Part shown: positions 16,797 to 25,875 of the stretch, piece by piece
Layout of the letters: each line of letters opens with the position of its first letter
Numbering within the stretch: the first letter of the stretch is position 1
Source of the DNA: Desulfovibrio sp.
Lineage (GTDB): Bacteria > Desulfobacterota > Desulfovibrionia > Desulfovibrionales > Desulfovibrionaceae
Assembly (NCBI GenBank): GCA_017454855.1
Contig: JAFTCE010000114.1
Span: forward strand, 1 to 63,244
Length of the DNA stretch: 63,244 nt
Direction: 5' to 3'
Position numbers and translations under genes: made by a program
Notes under the pieces: model-generated
What the model was told of the DNA's origin: nothing
The model's input: only the letters and a program-made list of their open reading frames with translations
The model's database searches: none

Positions 16797-17966
16797 TCAG
16801 CCACGGGCTTCCAGCGCCGCCACCGAGGGCAGCACCTTGCCTTCCAAAAGCTCCAACGAGGCGCCACCGCCCGTAGAGATATAGCCCATCTTGTCGGCCA
16901 GACCGTATTTTTCTACTGCAGCCACGGAATCGCCGCCGCCGACCACCACAAAGGCCGTGCCCTTGGCCAGGAACTGTGCAAGCTCAAGCGTACCCTTGCC
17001 AAAAGGATCGGTCTCAAAGGCGCCCACAGGACCATTCCAGACCACGGTGGCGCATTCGGCCAGCAGTTTCTCGTACAGGGCGAGCGTGTCCGGGCCAATG
17101 TCCAGAATCATTTGGTCTTCGGGCACGGCATCGACCTTGCAAACCTTGACTTCCTGCCCGGGGGCGAGTTCTTGTGCAACAACGACATCAGTGGGCAAGG
17201 GCATCTTCTTGCCCAGTTTCACTGCCAAATCCAGAATGCGCTTGGCGTCGGGTATCAGCTCCTCTTCGCAGAGAGATTTGCCGACCTTATGCCCTGTGGC
17301 CGCCAAAAAGGTATTGGCAATGCCGCCGCCCACGATGAGCGTATCCACTTTTTGCAGCAAGTTTTCTAGCAAAGCCAGCTTGGTTGAGACCTTGGAGCCG
17401 CCGATAATGGCCGCCAGAGGTCGCGCGGGATTATCCAGCACCTTGGCAAAAGCATCCAGCTCGGCCTGCAGCAAGGGTCCAGCGCAGGCCGTTTTGGCAG
17501 CGCGCACTGCGCCTTCCGTGGAGGAATGGGCGCGATGTGCAGCACCAAAGGCATCCATCACATAGACATCGCCCAAAGCAGCCAACTGCTGGGCCAGTTC
17601 GGGATTGTTCTTCTTTTCTCCCTTGAGAAAACGTACGTTTTCCAGCAGGGTCACTGTGCCTGGCATGGCCTTGGCGTCTTCCAGTGTGCGTGCCAGGGTG
17701 ACGGGCTTACCCAGCAATTCTGCCAGGTGCTTGGCCACGGGTTTCAGCGAAAACTGTTCCTCAAACTGTCCTTCCGTGGGACGGCCCAGATGCGAGATGA
17801 GTACCACCCCCGCACCTTTGTCCAAGGCTGTCTTGATGGTCGGCAGGGCTGCCCGAGCGCGTTTGTCATTGGTGATGCGGCCTTCCTTCATGGGAAGGTT
17901 AAGATCCTCGCGGATAACCACCGTTTTGCCCTGCAAATCCATGTCCTGCATTTTTTTGATTGCCAT
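16797..17966 (-). CDS. pgk: Phosphoglycerate kinase
   Basis: Pgk interconverts 1,3-bisphosphoglycerate/ADP and 3-phosphoglycerate/ATP in glycolysis and gluconeogenesis. The 389-residue product contains VVIREDLNLPMKEGRITND (a VREDLNVP-type signature), VVLISHLGRP, the adenine-site region GGSKVSTKLALLENLL and the C-terminal GGGDSVAAVEKYG and ISTGGGASLELLEG loops. The ATG at 17966 (MAIKKMQDM) is preferred because GGAGAA lies six bases upstream. The gene is downstream of tkt on the same strand, 30 bases away. Confidence 0.97.
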   Translation of the reverse strand: MAIKKMQDMDLQGKTVVIREDLNLPMKEGRITNDKRARAALPTIKTALDKGAGVVLISHLGRPTEGQFEEQFSLKPVAKHLAELLGKPVTLARTLEDAKAMPGTVTLLENVRFLKGEKKNNPELAQQLAALGDVYVMDAFGAAHRAHSSTEGAVRAAKTACAGPLLQAELDAFAKVLDNPARPLAAIIGGSKVSTKLALLENLLQKVDTLIVGGGIANTFLAATGHKVGKSLCEEELIPDAKRILDLAVKLGKKMPLPTDVVVAQELAPGQEVKVCKVDAVPEDQMILDIGPDTLALYEKLLAECATVVWNGPVGAFETDPFGKGTLELAQFLAKGTAFVVVGGGDSVAAVEKYGLADKMGYISTGGGASLELLEGKVLPSVAALEARG

Positions 17967-17996
17967 GTTCTTCTCCATGCACAGGCCTGCGCAGCG

Positions 17997-20012
17997 TCAT
18001 GGCCGCTGCGGACCCAGGTTATTGATCAGGCGATGAGCCAATTCCAGCACATGCGCCACAGTGAACCCAAATTTCTCCATGACCACAGGGCCAGGCGCGG
18101 AGACGCCAAAACGCTCCATGCCCAGCACCAGGCCGTCCAAACCCACATACTTGCGCCACCAATCAGCCGAAGAAGCTTCAATGGCGAGCCGCGCGCGCAC
18201 ATTGGCGGGCAGGACGTGTTCCTGCCAAGCGGCATCCTGGGCATCAAAGACAGCGCTGCACGGCATGGACACCACGCGTGCCCTACGACCTTCCTGACTC
18301 AGGGCCTCAGCTGCCTCCACGGCCAGAGATACTTCCGAACCAGTGGCAATGAGAATGATCTCCGGCTGCCCTTGGCATTCACGCAAAACATAGCCGCCGC
18401 GCGTAATGTCTTCCACCTGCTGCCGACTTCGTGTGCAAAAGGTTGTTTTCTGGCGCGAAAGGGCCAATGCTGTTGGAGCGTCTGTACACTCAAGGGCGCA
18501 ACGCCAGGCCACGGCGGTTTCCACACTGTCACAGGGACGCCAGACATAAAAATTGGGGATCAAGCGCATGGTTCCCAATTGTTCCACAGGCTGATGCGTC
18601 GGGCCATCTTCTCCCACGCCAATGGAATCGTGGGTCAAAACCCAGACTGCGCGCAAGCGCATGAGCGCTGCCAAACGGAGCGCATTCTTGGCCTGATCCA
18701 CAAAGGAAAGAAATGTGCCCGCGTATGGAATAAAGCCGCCGTGCAGAGCCAGGCCGTTCATGATGGCGCTCATGCCAAATTCGCGTACGCCATAGAAAAG
18801 GTAATTGCCCGTGTGGTTAGCGCAGTCCAATGGCTGGGATGTGGGGGTAAACGTGCCCACGGAACCTGTCAAATCAGCGGAACCGCCCACCAGCTCGGGC
18901 AGGTGTGGCGCGAGATATTCCAGTGTCTTGCGCGAGGCCACACGCGTGGCCAGAACTTCTTTGGCCTCCAGAGCCTGGTCAATGGCGCTTTTTGCCAGTT
19001 CGTCCCAATTCTCGGGCAGTTCGCCGCGCATGCGGCGCGTAAATTCCAGGGCCAGCCTTGGGTGGGCAGCCCTGTAGCGGTCATAGATGTCTTTCCAGGC
19101 GTCTTCGGCAGCTTGGCCCTTGGCGCGGGCATCCCAGGCAGCGTAGATGTCTTCGGGAATGGTAAAGGGGGGCTCATGCCAGCCGAGGGCCGCACGCGTA
19201 GCGCTGACGCAGTCGCCACCTAAGGGCGCACCGTGGCTGGTTTCGCTGTCCACCTTGGGGGAACCAAAACCAATGTGTGTCCGACAGATGATAAGACCTG
19301 GACGGCGCGTGTCTGCCAGGGCTTCAGCCAGTGCCGCGTCCAGGGCCGCAGCATCGTGACCATCCACAGGACCGATGACCTGCCAGCCATAGGCTTGGAA
19401 ACGCAGGGTCACGTCTTCGGTAAACCATGCATCTATCTTGCCGTCGATGGAAATGCCATTGGCATCGTAGAGGGCATTGAGCTTGCCAAGGCCCCAGGTG
19501 CCAGCCAAGGAGCAGGCTTCGTGCGAAACCCCTTCCATAAGACAGCCGTCCCCAAGAAAAACCCAGGTGTTGTGGTTCACGACGGTGTATTCTGCTGTAT
19601 TGTAGCGCGCGGCCAGCATGCGTTCGGCCAAGGCCATGCCCACAGCCGAAGCAATGCCCTCTCCCAGCGGGCCAGTGGTCATTTCAATGCCCAGGTCAAG
19701 GTCACGCTCGGGATGTCCAGCCGTACGTGCCCCCCATTGACGAAAATTAATCAGTTCCTCAAGAGGAAGGTCATACCCCATAAGGTGGAGTAGGGCATAG
19801 AGCAGCATGGATGCGTGGCCGTTGGAAAGCACAAAGCGGTCGCGATCCGGCCAGCGCGGATTGCTGGGATTGTGCTTGAACACATGTCGCCAGAGTGCCT
19901 CAGCCATGTCGGCCATACCCAAGGGAGCGCCCGGATGGCCGGATTGGGCTTGTTCTATGGCGTCCATGGCCAAAGCGCGGATGGCGTTGGCGCACTGTCT
20001 ACGTGTGGGCAT
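17997..20012 (-). CDS. tkt: Transketolase
   Basis: Transketolase moves two-carbon ketol units between sugar phosphates using thiamine diphosphate, linking the pentose phosphate pathway and glycolysis. The 671-residue product has family length. QSGHPGAPLGMADMAE lies near the N-terminus; VLSNGHASMLLYALLHL, the ThDP motif GDGCLMEGVSHEACSLAGTW, and the C-terminal domain with THDSIGVGEDGPTHQPVEQL follow. GAGGGAAATGCC precedes the ATG. It sits between rpe and pgk, all on the minus strand, so three sugar-phosphate enzymes are clustered. Confidence 0.97.
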   Translation of the reverse strand: MPTRRQCANAIRALAMDAIEQAQSGHPGAPLGMADMAEALWRHVFKHNPSNPRWPDRDRFVLSNGHASMLLYALLHLMGYDLPLEELINFRQWGARTAGHPERDLDLGIEMTTGPLGEGIASAVGMALAERMLAARYNTAEYTVVNHNTWVFLGDGCLMEGVSHEACSLAGTWGLGKLNALYDANGISIDGKIDAWFTEDVTLRFQAYGWQVIGPVDGHDAAALDAALAEALADTRRPGLIICRTHIGFGSPKVDSETSHGAPLGGDCVSATRAALGWHEPPFTIPEDIYAAWDARAKGQAAEDAWKDIYDRYRAAHPRLALEFTRRMRGELPENWDELAKSAIDQALEAKEVLATRVASRKTLEYLAPHLPELVGGSADLTGSVGTFTPTSQPLDCANHTGNYLFYGVREFGMSAIMNGLALHGGFIPYAGTFLSFVDQAKNALRLAALMRLRAVWVLTHDSIGVGEDGPTHQPVEQLGTMRLIPNFYVWRPCDSVETAVAWRCALECTDAPTALALSRQKTTFCTRSRQQVEDITRGGYVLRECQGQPEIILIATGSEVSLAVEAAEALSQEGRRARVVSMPCSAVFDAQDAAWQEHVLPANVRARLAIEASSADWWRKYVGLDGLVLGMERFGVSAPGPVVMEKFGFTVAHVLELAHRLINNLGPQRP

Positions 20013-20108
20013 GGCATTTCCCTCGTGCTAAATGGTTACGAACGGTTTCGTCCACAGCTCGCGTAGCGTTACCACTGACCTGATGCAGCCCTAGGCTCAA
20101 GAGCGACT

Positions 20109-20837
20109 TCAGCAGAGTAAGGTTCCATTGTCCAGGATGTCCTTGCGCCGTCGCAGTGCTTCTTCTTCTGGACGTAGGGCGCGACCGTTTATCCCTGCCA
20201 TAAAAGCAGCCAGCCGTTGGGCATAGGGCTTATGTCCGAAAAATGCCGAACCCGACACCAGGATTTGCGCACCGGCTTCCACCAGAAGTGGCGTATTTTC
20301 AGGACATACGCCACCGTCCACCTGAATGAGTACGCCTTCACCGCCGTTGGCATCCAGGATGCGCCGTGCGTCACGAATCTTTTCATACGTGATCGGCAGA
20401 AAAGCCTGTCCCGAAAAGCCCGGGTTCACGCTCATGAGCAGCACCATGTCCATATCCCGCGCTAACCAGCGCAGGCAGGAGATATCCGTGCCAGGGTTCA
20501 GCGCAAGGCCAGCCTTGCAACCGAGGGCGCGGATGGCCGTTAGGGTGCGTTGGACATGTCGATCGGCCTCAACGTGGATGACCAGCATGTCTGCGCCTGC
20601 TGCGCGAAAATCGCCAATGTACCGCGCAGGTTCCTCAATCATCAAATGCACGTCGAAAAACAGTTTGCTGGCCGAACGTAGGGCCTGCAAAAGCGGCGGG
20701 CCAAAGGTGATGTTGGGCACAAAGGCCCCGTCCATGATGTCCAGATGCAGCCAAGTGATGCCAGCCGCTTCCAAGGCTGCCAATTCTTCGGCCAAATGCC
20801 CGAAATCCGCAGAAAGTAATGAAGGAGAAAGTATCAT
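20109..20837 (-). CDS. rpe: Ribulose-phosphate 3-epimerase
   Basis: Rpe interconverts ribulose 5-phosphate and xylulose 5-phosphate as a metal-dependent TIM barrel. The 242-residue product carries LSPSLLSADFGHLAEEL, WLHLDIMDGAFVPNITFGP (metal-binding His and Asp), FFDVHLMIEEPARYI, VLLMSVNPGFSGQAFLP and VDGGV. The C-terminal 20 residues extend beyond the barrel and are charged. There is no Shine-Dalgarno sequence before the ATG. The upstream DNA is the AT-rich segment bordering the restriction-modification cassette, so the native leader may have been replaced. The tkt gene starts 96 bases downstream. Confidence 0.96.
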   Translation of the reverse strand: MILSPSLLSADFGHLAEELAALEAAGITWLHLDIMDGAFVPNITFGPPLLQALRSASKLFFDVHLMIEEPARYIGDFRAAGADMLVIHVEADRHVQRTLTAIRALGCKAGLALNPGTDISCLRWLARDMDMVLLMSVNPGFSGQAFLPITYEKIRDARRILDANGGEGVLIQVDGGVCPENTPLLVEAGAQILVSGSAFFGHKPYAQRLAAFMAGINGRALRPEEEALRRRKDILDNGTLLC

Positions 20838-20972
20838 GGGACGGTTAGGTTTGGGGGTTTATGGATTAAGAACATAGCGTACAAAATTTTAGCAAGTGTA
20901 TTAGGAATCGTTAGTAGGTAGATGAAATAAAAAACTCGTAAAAAATAAAAATTTATCTATGTAATTTTTGGT

Positions 20973-21686
20973 TTATGAGTTAAGATTTTTATGTATAATT
21001 TCCTTTATAAAATTTTGAGCGTTATCTTCACCTGTCAATTCAATTAACTTATAGTAATCTTCAATTTCATTTCCAGTAAAAACTAAAGTAATTATTATTC
21101 TAATTTTACCTGCGATATGGTCGTACTTTTCTGGATGTGCACAAAAACATGTTAAACAAAAATTTATGTCTTTCAATTTCCAATTTTTACAATGTTCACA
21201 TGTCCATGATTTCGCTCGATTTGCCGATGGACTTAGTAACATATATGAATCTATATCATTTTCATCGTGTTCACCTCCTATTTCATACGGAATTCGGTGG
21301 TCTACCTGTAAAATTGATTTATCTATTGTTTCTAAGTATATAAAGCATTTAGAACCATATTTTTCAATTAAAGCATTTTTTAACGCTTTAGACAGAGCTG
21401 TGCGTCCATGTGATTTAGATAAATTATCTTTTTTGTCAGAATAGTCACCGAATTTATAAGCTGCAATTTTTCTTCCATCTGATCCAGTAACGTTATATGT
21501 TATCAAAGGAATGCCATGCTCTCTAACATCTCTTATGGCACGAGGAGGATGATTATACCCATATAAATTTTTTAGTTCTTCTGTCGTAATAAAACCGTAC
21601 TTAAGTATATGTTGAATAACTATTTTTGGACGTTTTTTAGTAACAGAACTTAATAATTTCAAAAAACACACTGAATATTCGTCCAT
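20973..21686 (-). CDS. HNH restriction endonuclease, partner of the adjacent methylase
   Basis: This is probably the DNA-cutting half of a Type II restriction-modification system. The 237-residue product has an N-terminal region that looks like a winged helix (about 15-85, TTEELKNLYGYNHPPRAIRD). The HNH nuclease core is ILQVDHRIPYEIGGEHDEND and LLSPSANRAKSWTCEHCKNW, followed by CLTCF. The VDH...N...NRAKSW pattern with two CxxC pairs fits zinc-supported HNH enzymes. Its ATG overlaps the methylase TAA by one base (TAATG), so the methylase is made first. Base composition is strongly AT-rich compared with all neighbours, a sign of recent transfer. The recognition sequence cannot be read from the protein. 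Confidence 0.82.
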   Translation of the reverse strand: MDEYSVCFLKLLSSVTKKRPKIVIQHILKYGFITTEELKNLYGYNHPPRAIRDVREHGIPLITYNVTGSDGRKIAAYKFGDYSDKKDNLSKSHGRTALSKALKNALIEKYGSKCFIYLETIDKSILQVDHRIPYEIGGEHDENDIDSYMLLSPSANRAKSWTCEHCKNWKLKDINFCLTCFCAHPEKYDHIAGKIRIIITLVFTGNEIEDYYKLIELTGEDNAQNFIKEIIHKNLNS

Positions 21687-22594
21687 TATCCAGATCCTAT
21701 AAGTGGTCTTTGCTGTATAATAGTAGATATCTTATGTTCTTTAATGAGATATTTACTTATATAAAGAGATTCATATGTAATATCACTTTTCCCCAACAAT
21801 GTACTTTGAGTAGAAATTCCTGCATTTAAAAAAACTTTTTGACATTCAAGATCTTTCGGTAAGCTTTTACCGTATTTTTTTGAACCACAAATACCATCAT
21901 AACTAATTAAATAATCAATTTTATTTTTATTTAACGTTTTAAGTGCCTCTGAAAATTCATCAAATTCAACGCCTGACACATATCTATTATCTCTTACATT
22001 TGTTACTCCCTGATACGGAGGATCCATATAAACAACATCACCATATTCTGCAATTTCAAAAATTCTTTTATAATCGTAAGAATAAAATTTTGTTTTCCCT
22101 TTTAATAGATAAGAAATATTATAAATATTTTTTTGTAAAGTGTTAGGTTGTGTGCCATGTCTACGTTTGTCTGGAGATTGATTTAAATTTCCATTCTTAC
22201 CGTAACGAACAGAACCTTTAACACATCTAGCTATAAGATATAGCATATTTGCTGGAGTTTTAAATCCTTTATTAAATTTTTCTCTAACATCATAAAAATG
22301 TTGTACATGATTCTTATAAGTAAACTGCTCTTTCCATAGAATCAAATAGTCATGCAAAAGTCTGTCTGGATACTCAATAGCTTCTTCAAGCATTATAATC
22401 AATGGTTTATTTATATCATTAATGATAAATTGCTTTGTTCTTTGTTCCAAAGCAACAGCAATGGAAATAGCGGCCATCCCTGAAAATGGTTCAATCAATC
22501 TTTTAAAGCTCTTTGGCATATAAGATAATATTTGAGGAGCTAATTTACGTTTTGATCCTTGATATTGCACAATACGCGGTGCATAATTATTCAT
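21686..22594 (-). CDS. DNA adenine methylase (D12 class / Dam type)
   Basis: This class methylates adenine N6 in a short duplex target and protects host DNA from the partner endonuclease. The 302-residue product has the SAM-binding motif variant IVQYQGSKRKLAPQI at the N-terminus and RLIEPFSGMAAISIA. FIINDINKPLI follows, and the catalytic motif IV is VVYMDPPYQG, about residue 190. The gene is AT-rich like its partner and uses AT-ending codons. AGGA lies eight bases before the ATG, 23 bases after the merR stop. It may therefore be transcribed from the upstream pheT-merR promoter as well as its own. Confidence 0.9.
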   Translation of the reverse strand: MNNYAPRIVQYQGSKRKLAPQILSYMPKSFKRLIEPFSGMAAISIAVALEQRTKQFIINDINKPLIIMLEEAIEYPDRLLHDYLILWKEQFTYKNHVQHFYDVREKFNKGFKTPANMLYLIARCVKGSVRYGKNGNLNQSPDKRRHGTQPNTLQKNIYNISYLLKGKTKFYSYDYKRIFEIAEYGDVVYMDPPYQGVTNVRDNRYVSGVEFDEFSEALKTLNKNKIDYLISYDGICGSKKYGKSLPKDLECQKVFLNAGISTQSTLLGKSDITYESLYISKYLIKEHKISTIIQQRPLIGSG

Positions 22595-22617
22595 GTAAAA
22601 TTCCTAAATGAGTATAC

Positions 22618-22962
22618 TCACTCCCGAAACAACATCTGGCGTATGGTCAATAATTCTTCTTTAAGCATACGCAAAAAACCAGCATCGCTTTCGGCAGACG
22701 CTTCTTCTGAAGGGCTTGGGTCTGCACTGCCCTGCAATATCCGGCGTGCGCCCTCAATGGTCATGCCCTGTTCATGCAAAAGTTGTTGAATGCGCCGCAG
22801 CAAGGCTACGTGTTCGTCTGTGTACAGCCGCTGACCTTTCTGCGTGCGCAAGGGAGTCAGTTGTGGAAATTCCGTTTCCCAGAAGCGCAGAACATAAGTC
22901 TTGAGGTTGAGCATTTCTGCCACCTCGCCAATCTTGTATGTTCCCGACCTGCTTTCTGGCAT
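22618..22962 (-). CDS. MerR-family transcriptional regulator
   Basis: This is a small DNA-binding protein of 114 residues. The N-terminal MerR helix-turn-helix is present as TYKIGEVAEMLNLKTYVLRF, then WETEFPQLTPLRT and GQRLYTDEHVALLRRIQQLL. The second half is a helical effector/dimer part (EGARRILQ...MLKEELLTIRQM). No Cys is present, so a metal-sensing role like MerR or ZntR is unlikely. It lies directly after pheT at the end of the thrS-pheT run. In Desulfovibrio relatives a MerR gene is often found here. GGGAG precedes the ATG. Confidence 0.88.
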   Translation of the reverse strand: MPESRSGTYKIGEVAEMLNLKTYVLRFWETEFPQLTPLRTQKGQRLYTDEHVALLRRIQQLLHEQGMTIEGARRILQGSADPSPSEEASAESDAGFLRMLKEELLTIRQMLFRE

Positions 22963-23026
22963 GCGCTACTCCCACCGTTCCAAAATCGGTGGCATGCTCA
23001 GGGGCGCAACGGTAGCCCACTGGCAG

Positions 23027-25426
23027 TCATATTTTTACGGGCAATGCTTGCACTAAGGAATTCGCAATTTTTTCACGCAGTTTGTCAACCTCGGCATCCT
23101 TGAGAGTGCGCTCTCCATGACGGAAGGTCAAACGAAAAGTCAAATTGCGCACAGCCTCCGTCTCGGTCTCGGGCGTAAAGCAGTCCACGAGCGTCACATG
23201 TTCCAAGAGCGGCATATCTAAAGCGCGAATGTGCGTCTCTATGTCAGCTACCCTCAAACCACTGCCCGCCATGACGGTGATGTCGCGGCGCACGGGCGGA
23301 TACACTGGCAGGGGGCTAAAGCCAACGGTAGCGGCATCGTGCAGGGTGCGCAACACTTCCAGATTCAATTCCGCCAACCAGACATCCTTGCGTGCCAACC
23401 AGGCATCCGCCATGTCCGGCTTGACCCGTCCCATGACCCCTAGCTCTTGGTTCTCAAGAACTAGGCGCACACAAGGCTGTAAGAAAGGATGCTCCTTGTC
23501 CAAAGTGCATGTGGGCGCTTGGAGATGCAGGAAGTGCAGCAAATGCTCCACAATCCCCTTGAGGTCGGCATAGTCGACATCCACTGCCAGATGTGGCCAA
23601 CCTCCATCGTAGCGGTTGCCGTAGAGCAGCAGGCCGAACATGCCTGTTTCGCGCGCCGTGGTTTCGGAACTGGCATCGGCTTCGAAAATATTGGCGAGTT
23701 CGAAAATACGCAGGCCCTGAACGCCCTGGGCCAGATTGTTGCGCAGCGTCTGGAGCAAGCCCGGCGCGAGCGCTGTGCGCAGGACATCCTGCTCGGAGGA
23801 AAGGGGATTCAGGATGGAGATGCGCCCTTCTTGCGGTAGGCCAAGTCTCTCGAGATCCTTATGGCCTACAAAACTGTAGTTGATGGCTTCATTCAGGCCC
23901 AATCCCGCTGCCCAACGCTTGATGCGCGACCAAAAGGCGAAGCGTGATTCCGGCTCGCTGGCGCGGTCTAAATTTTGGGCCACAGCGGGCAGCTTGGGCG
24001 CAATAGTGTCCAAGCCGTGCAGACGGCCTACTTCTTCAATGAGATCGGCCTCGCGGGTAAGATCTGGACGCCACGAAGGTTGCGTGACCAGCCAGGATGT
24101 CTCGTCTTTTTGTACGCTACAGCCCAAACCTTGCAGCGTTTCCTGCGCAAAATCCTGGGCAATGGTCACGCCGAGCAGGGCGTCCACATGCGACGATTGG
24201 AAGGCGATGCGGCACGGCACAAAGGGTTTAGGTTCGCAGAAGGACAGGCCACGAAGCACTTTGCCGCCGCTTAGGGCGGCCATCATGGCGCAGGCACGAT
24301 CCAAAGCCCAGACGCTGCGGTTCTGGTCAATGCCGCGTTCAAAGCGATAGGATGCCTCGGAAGACAAACCGAGACGTCGCGAAGTGCGCCGGATTGTGGC
24401 GGGCTTGAATACCGCGCTTTCGAGAAAGACATTGACACTGGCCTCGGAAATTTCCGTATTCAGACCGCCCATCACTCCGGCCAGGGCCACTGGTCGACTG
24501 CCATCGCAGATGCACAGGTCGTCTTGACTCAAAATACGCTGCTGTCCATCCAGGGTGGTGAACGTTTCGCCCGATCGCGCCAAGCGCACACCAATGCGTC
24601 TGCCCTCCAGCTTGTCCAGGTCAAAGGAATGCAAGGGCTGGCCGGCTTCGAAGAGAATATAGTTGGTCACATCCACAATGTTGGAAATGGGGCGTACACC
24701 CACGGCGCGCAGCCTGTGGCGGATGTGCATGGGCGAGGGGCCGATCTTCACGCCACTGACAACGCGACCGGCATAGAGCCAGCAGCATTCCGGGGCCTGA
24801 ATGTCAATGGGCAGGACGGACTCCGGGCCATGCTCGTCCACAAGCAGCGGGCGTTCGGGGATGGTCAGGGGCAGATGGAAGGCCAGCGCCGTCTCCCGGG
24901 CCAGACCAAGCACGGAAAGGCAATCCGCCCTGTTGGGCGTGACAGAAATGTCGAGAACATCCAAATCCAGGGCTAACTGCTGCACCAAGGGCTTGCCGGG
25001 CACAAAAGTGTCCGGTAGAACCATAATGCCGCTGTGATCTTCGCTGAGGCCCAATTCGCGTTCGGAACAAATCATGCCCAAGGAGGGCGCACCGCGCAGC
25101 TTAGCCTTCTTGATCACCATACCGTCGGGCATGACCGTGCCTACCAGGGCAACGGCTACCTTCTGTCCCTCGGCTACGTTGGGCGCGCCGCAGACGATGT
25201 CCAGCAGGGCCTCCTGTCCAGCGTCAACCTTGCAAAGATGCAGATGGTCTGACTGTGGATGGGCTTGGCAGGCAACGACATGCCCAACCACAATGGAGCG
25301 GATGGCCTCAAAAGGATGCACAATGTCTTCAAGCTCCAAGCCCAACATGGTGAGGCGATCGCCGAGTTCTTCGACCGTGCCTTCATAAGGGGTGAACTCT
25401 CGTAACCAAGAAAGGGAAAGCAGCAT
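23027..25426 (-). CDS. pheT: Phenylalanyl-tRNA synthetase beta subunit
   Basis: PheT pairs with PheS in the alpha2-beta2 enzyme that charges tRNA-Phe. It carries the editing site and tRNA-binding domains. The 799-residue product starts MLLSLSWLREFTPYEGTVEE, has an EMAP/OB tRNA-binding domain (SIVVGHVVACQAHPQSDHLH), the B3/B4 editing domain (ERGIDQNRSVWALDRACAMM), the B5 domain and the C-terminal anticodon-binding FDX-ACB domain (PPVRRDITVMAG). The ATG at 25426 is chosen as the family start; the frame runs 69 codons further upstream. The neighbouring small gene is separated by 31 bases. Confidence 0.96.
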   Translation of the reverse strand: MLLSLSWLREFTPYEGTVEELGDRLTMLGLELEDIVHPFEAIRSIVVGHVVACQAHPQSDHLHLCKVDAGQEALLDIVCGAPNVAEGQKVAVALVGTVMPDGMVIKKAKLRGAPSLGMICSERELGLSEDHSGIMVLPDTFVPGKPLVQQLALDLDVLDISVTPNRADCLSVLGLARETALAFHLPLTIPERPLLVDEHGPESVLPIDIQAPECCWLYAGRVVSGVKIGPSPMHIRHRLRAVGVRPISNIVDVTNYILFEAGQPLHSFDLDKLEGRRIGVRLARSGETFTTLDGQQRILSQDDLCICDGSRPVALAGVMGGLNTEISEASVNVFLESAVFKPATIRRTSRRLGLSSEASYRFERGIDQNRSVWALDRACAMMAALSGGKVLRGLSFCEPKPFVPCRIAFQSSHVDALLGVTIAQDFAQETLQGLGCSVQKDETSWLVTQPSWRPDLTREADLIEEVGRLHGLDTIAPKLPAVAQNLDRASEPESRFAFWSRIKRWAAGLGLNEAINYSFVGHKDLERLGLPQEGRISILNPLSSEQDVLRTALAPGLLQTLRNNLAQGVQGLRIFELANIFEADASSETTARETGMFGLLLYGNRYDGGWPHLAVDVDYADLKGIVEHLLHFLHLQAPTCTLDKEHPFLQPCVRLVLENQELGVMGRVKPDMADAWLARKDVWLAELNLEVLRTLHDAATVGFSPLPVYPPVRRDITVMAGSGLRVADIETHIRALDMPLLEHVTLVDCFTPETETEAVRNLTFRLTFRHGERTLKDAEVDKLREKIANSLVQALPVKI

Positions 25427-25457
25427 ATGGGTATCCTGGTACCCGCGCAAAGCGGGG

Positions 25458-25856
25458 TTATTGGAAGCTCCAGACCGGTGCCTGACCTTGGGGATCGGGC
25501 AGTGGACGTTCCCTGCGCGGCGCTGTCTCGCGGCTACCGTAAGCGCCTGGCCTAAGCCTGGGCCGCTGCGGCTTCGCTTCCGGCGTGCGGTCGCTGATGG
25601 TGTTGCCATAGGCATCCGTATAGCCCATGCCACCTTCCGGGGTACGGCTTATGCTTCTGCCCCCGGGCAGGGCTTCCACTCTCTTGGGGCTGTCGGGTGG
25701 CTCCAAACCGCTGCGCGGCGGCGTGTACCCAGATGCGGCAAGCACGCTGTCCATCATGGCCGTGTCCAAGGCCACGTAAGACGCTGTCACAATCAAACAG
25801 AACCCAAGAGCCAAGAAGCAAATGCGCACACCAAGCCCAAGGACGTGGGCGGGCAT
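25458..25856 (-). CDS. Small membrane-anchored protein between pheS and pheT, unknown
   Basis: I do not recognise a family. From the ATG at 25856 the product has 132 residues. One hydrophobic segment (about 6-29, LGVRICFLALGFCLIVTASY region) precedes a Pro/Arg-rich, probably disordered soluble part (GYTPPRSGLEPPDSPKRVEA, RPRLRPGAYGSRETAP). The start is uncertain. The frame extends 34 codons back into pheS, and a TTG nine bases after GAGG is an alternative. It sits between two subunit genes of one enzyme on the same strand, so it is transcribed with them. A link to Phe-tRNA synthesis is not implied by the sequence. Confidence 0.55.
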   Translation of the reverse strand: MPAHVLGLGVRICFLALGFCLIVTASYVALDTAMMDSVLAASGYTPPRSGLEPPDSPKRVEALPGGRSISRTPEGGMGYTDAYGNTISDRTPEAKPQRPRLRPGAYGSRETAPRRERPLPDPQGQAPVWSFQ

Positions 25857-25875
25857 CACCAAAGCCTGTATCCTC

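Noticed and set aside
17526-19223. Long plus-strand open frame (565 codons) opposite tkt and pgk
   Set aside because: Both minus-strand genes are clear family members over their full length; the frame is a composition-driven shadow with His/Gln-rich nonsense sequence and no ribosome site.
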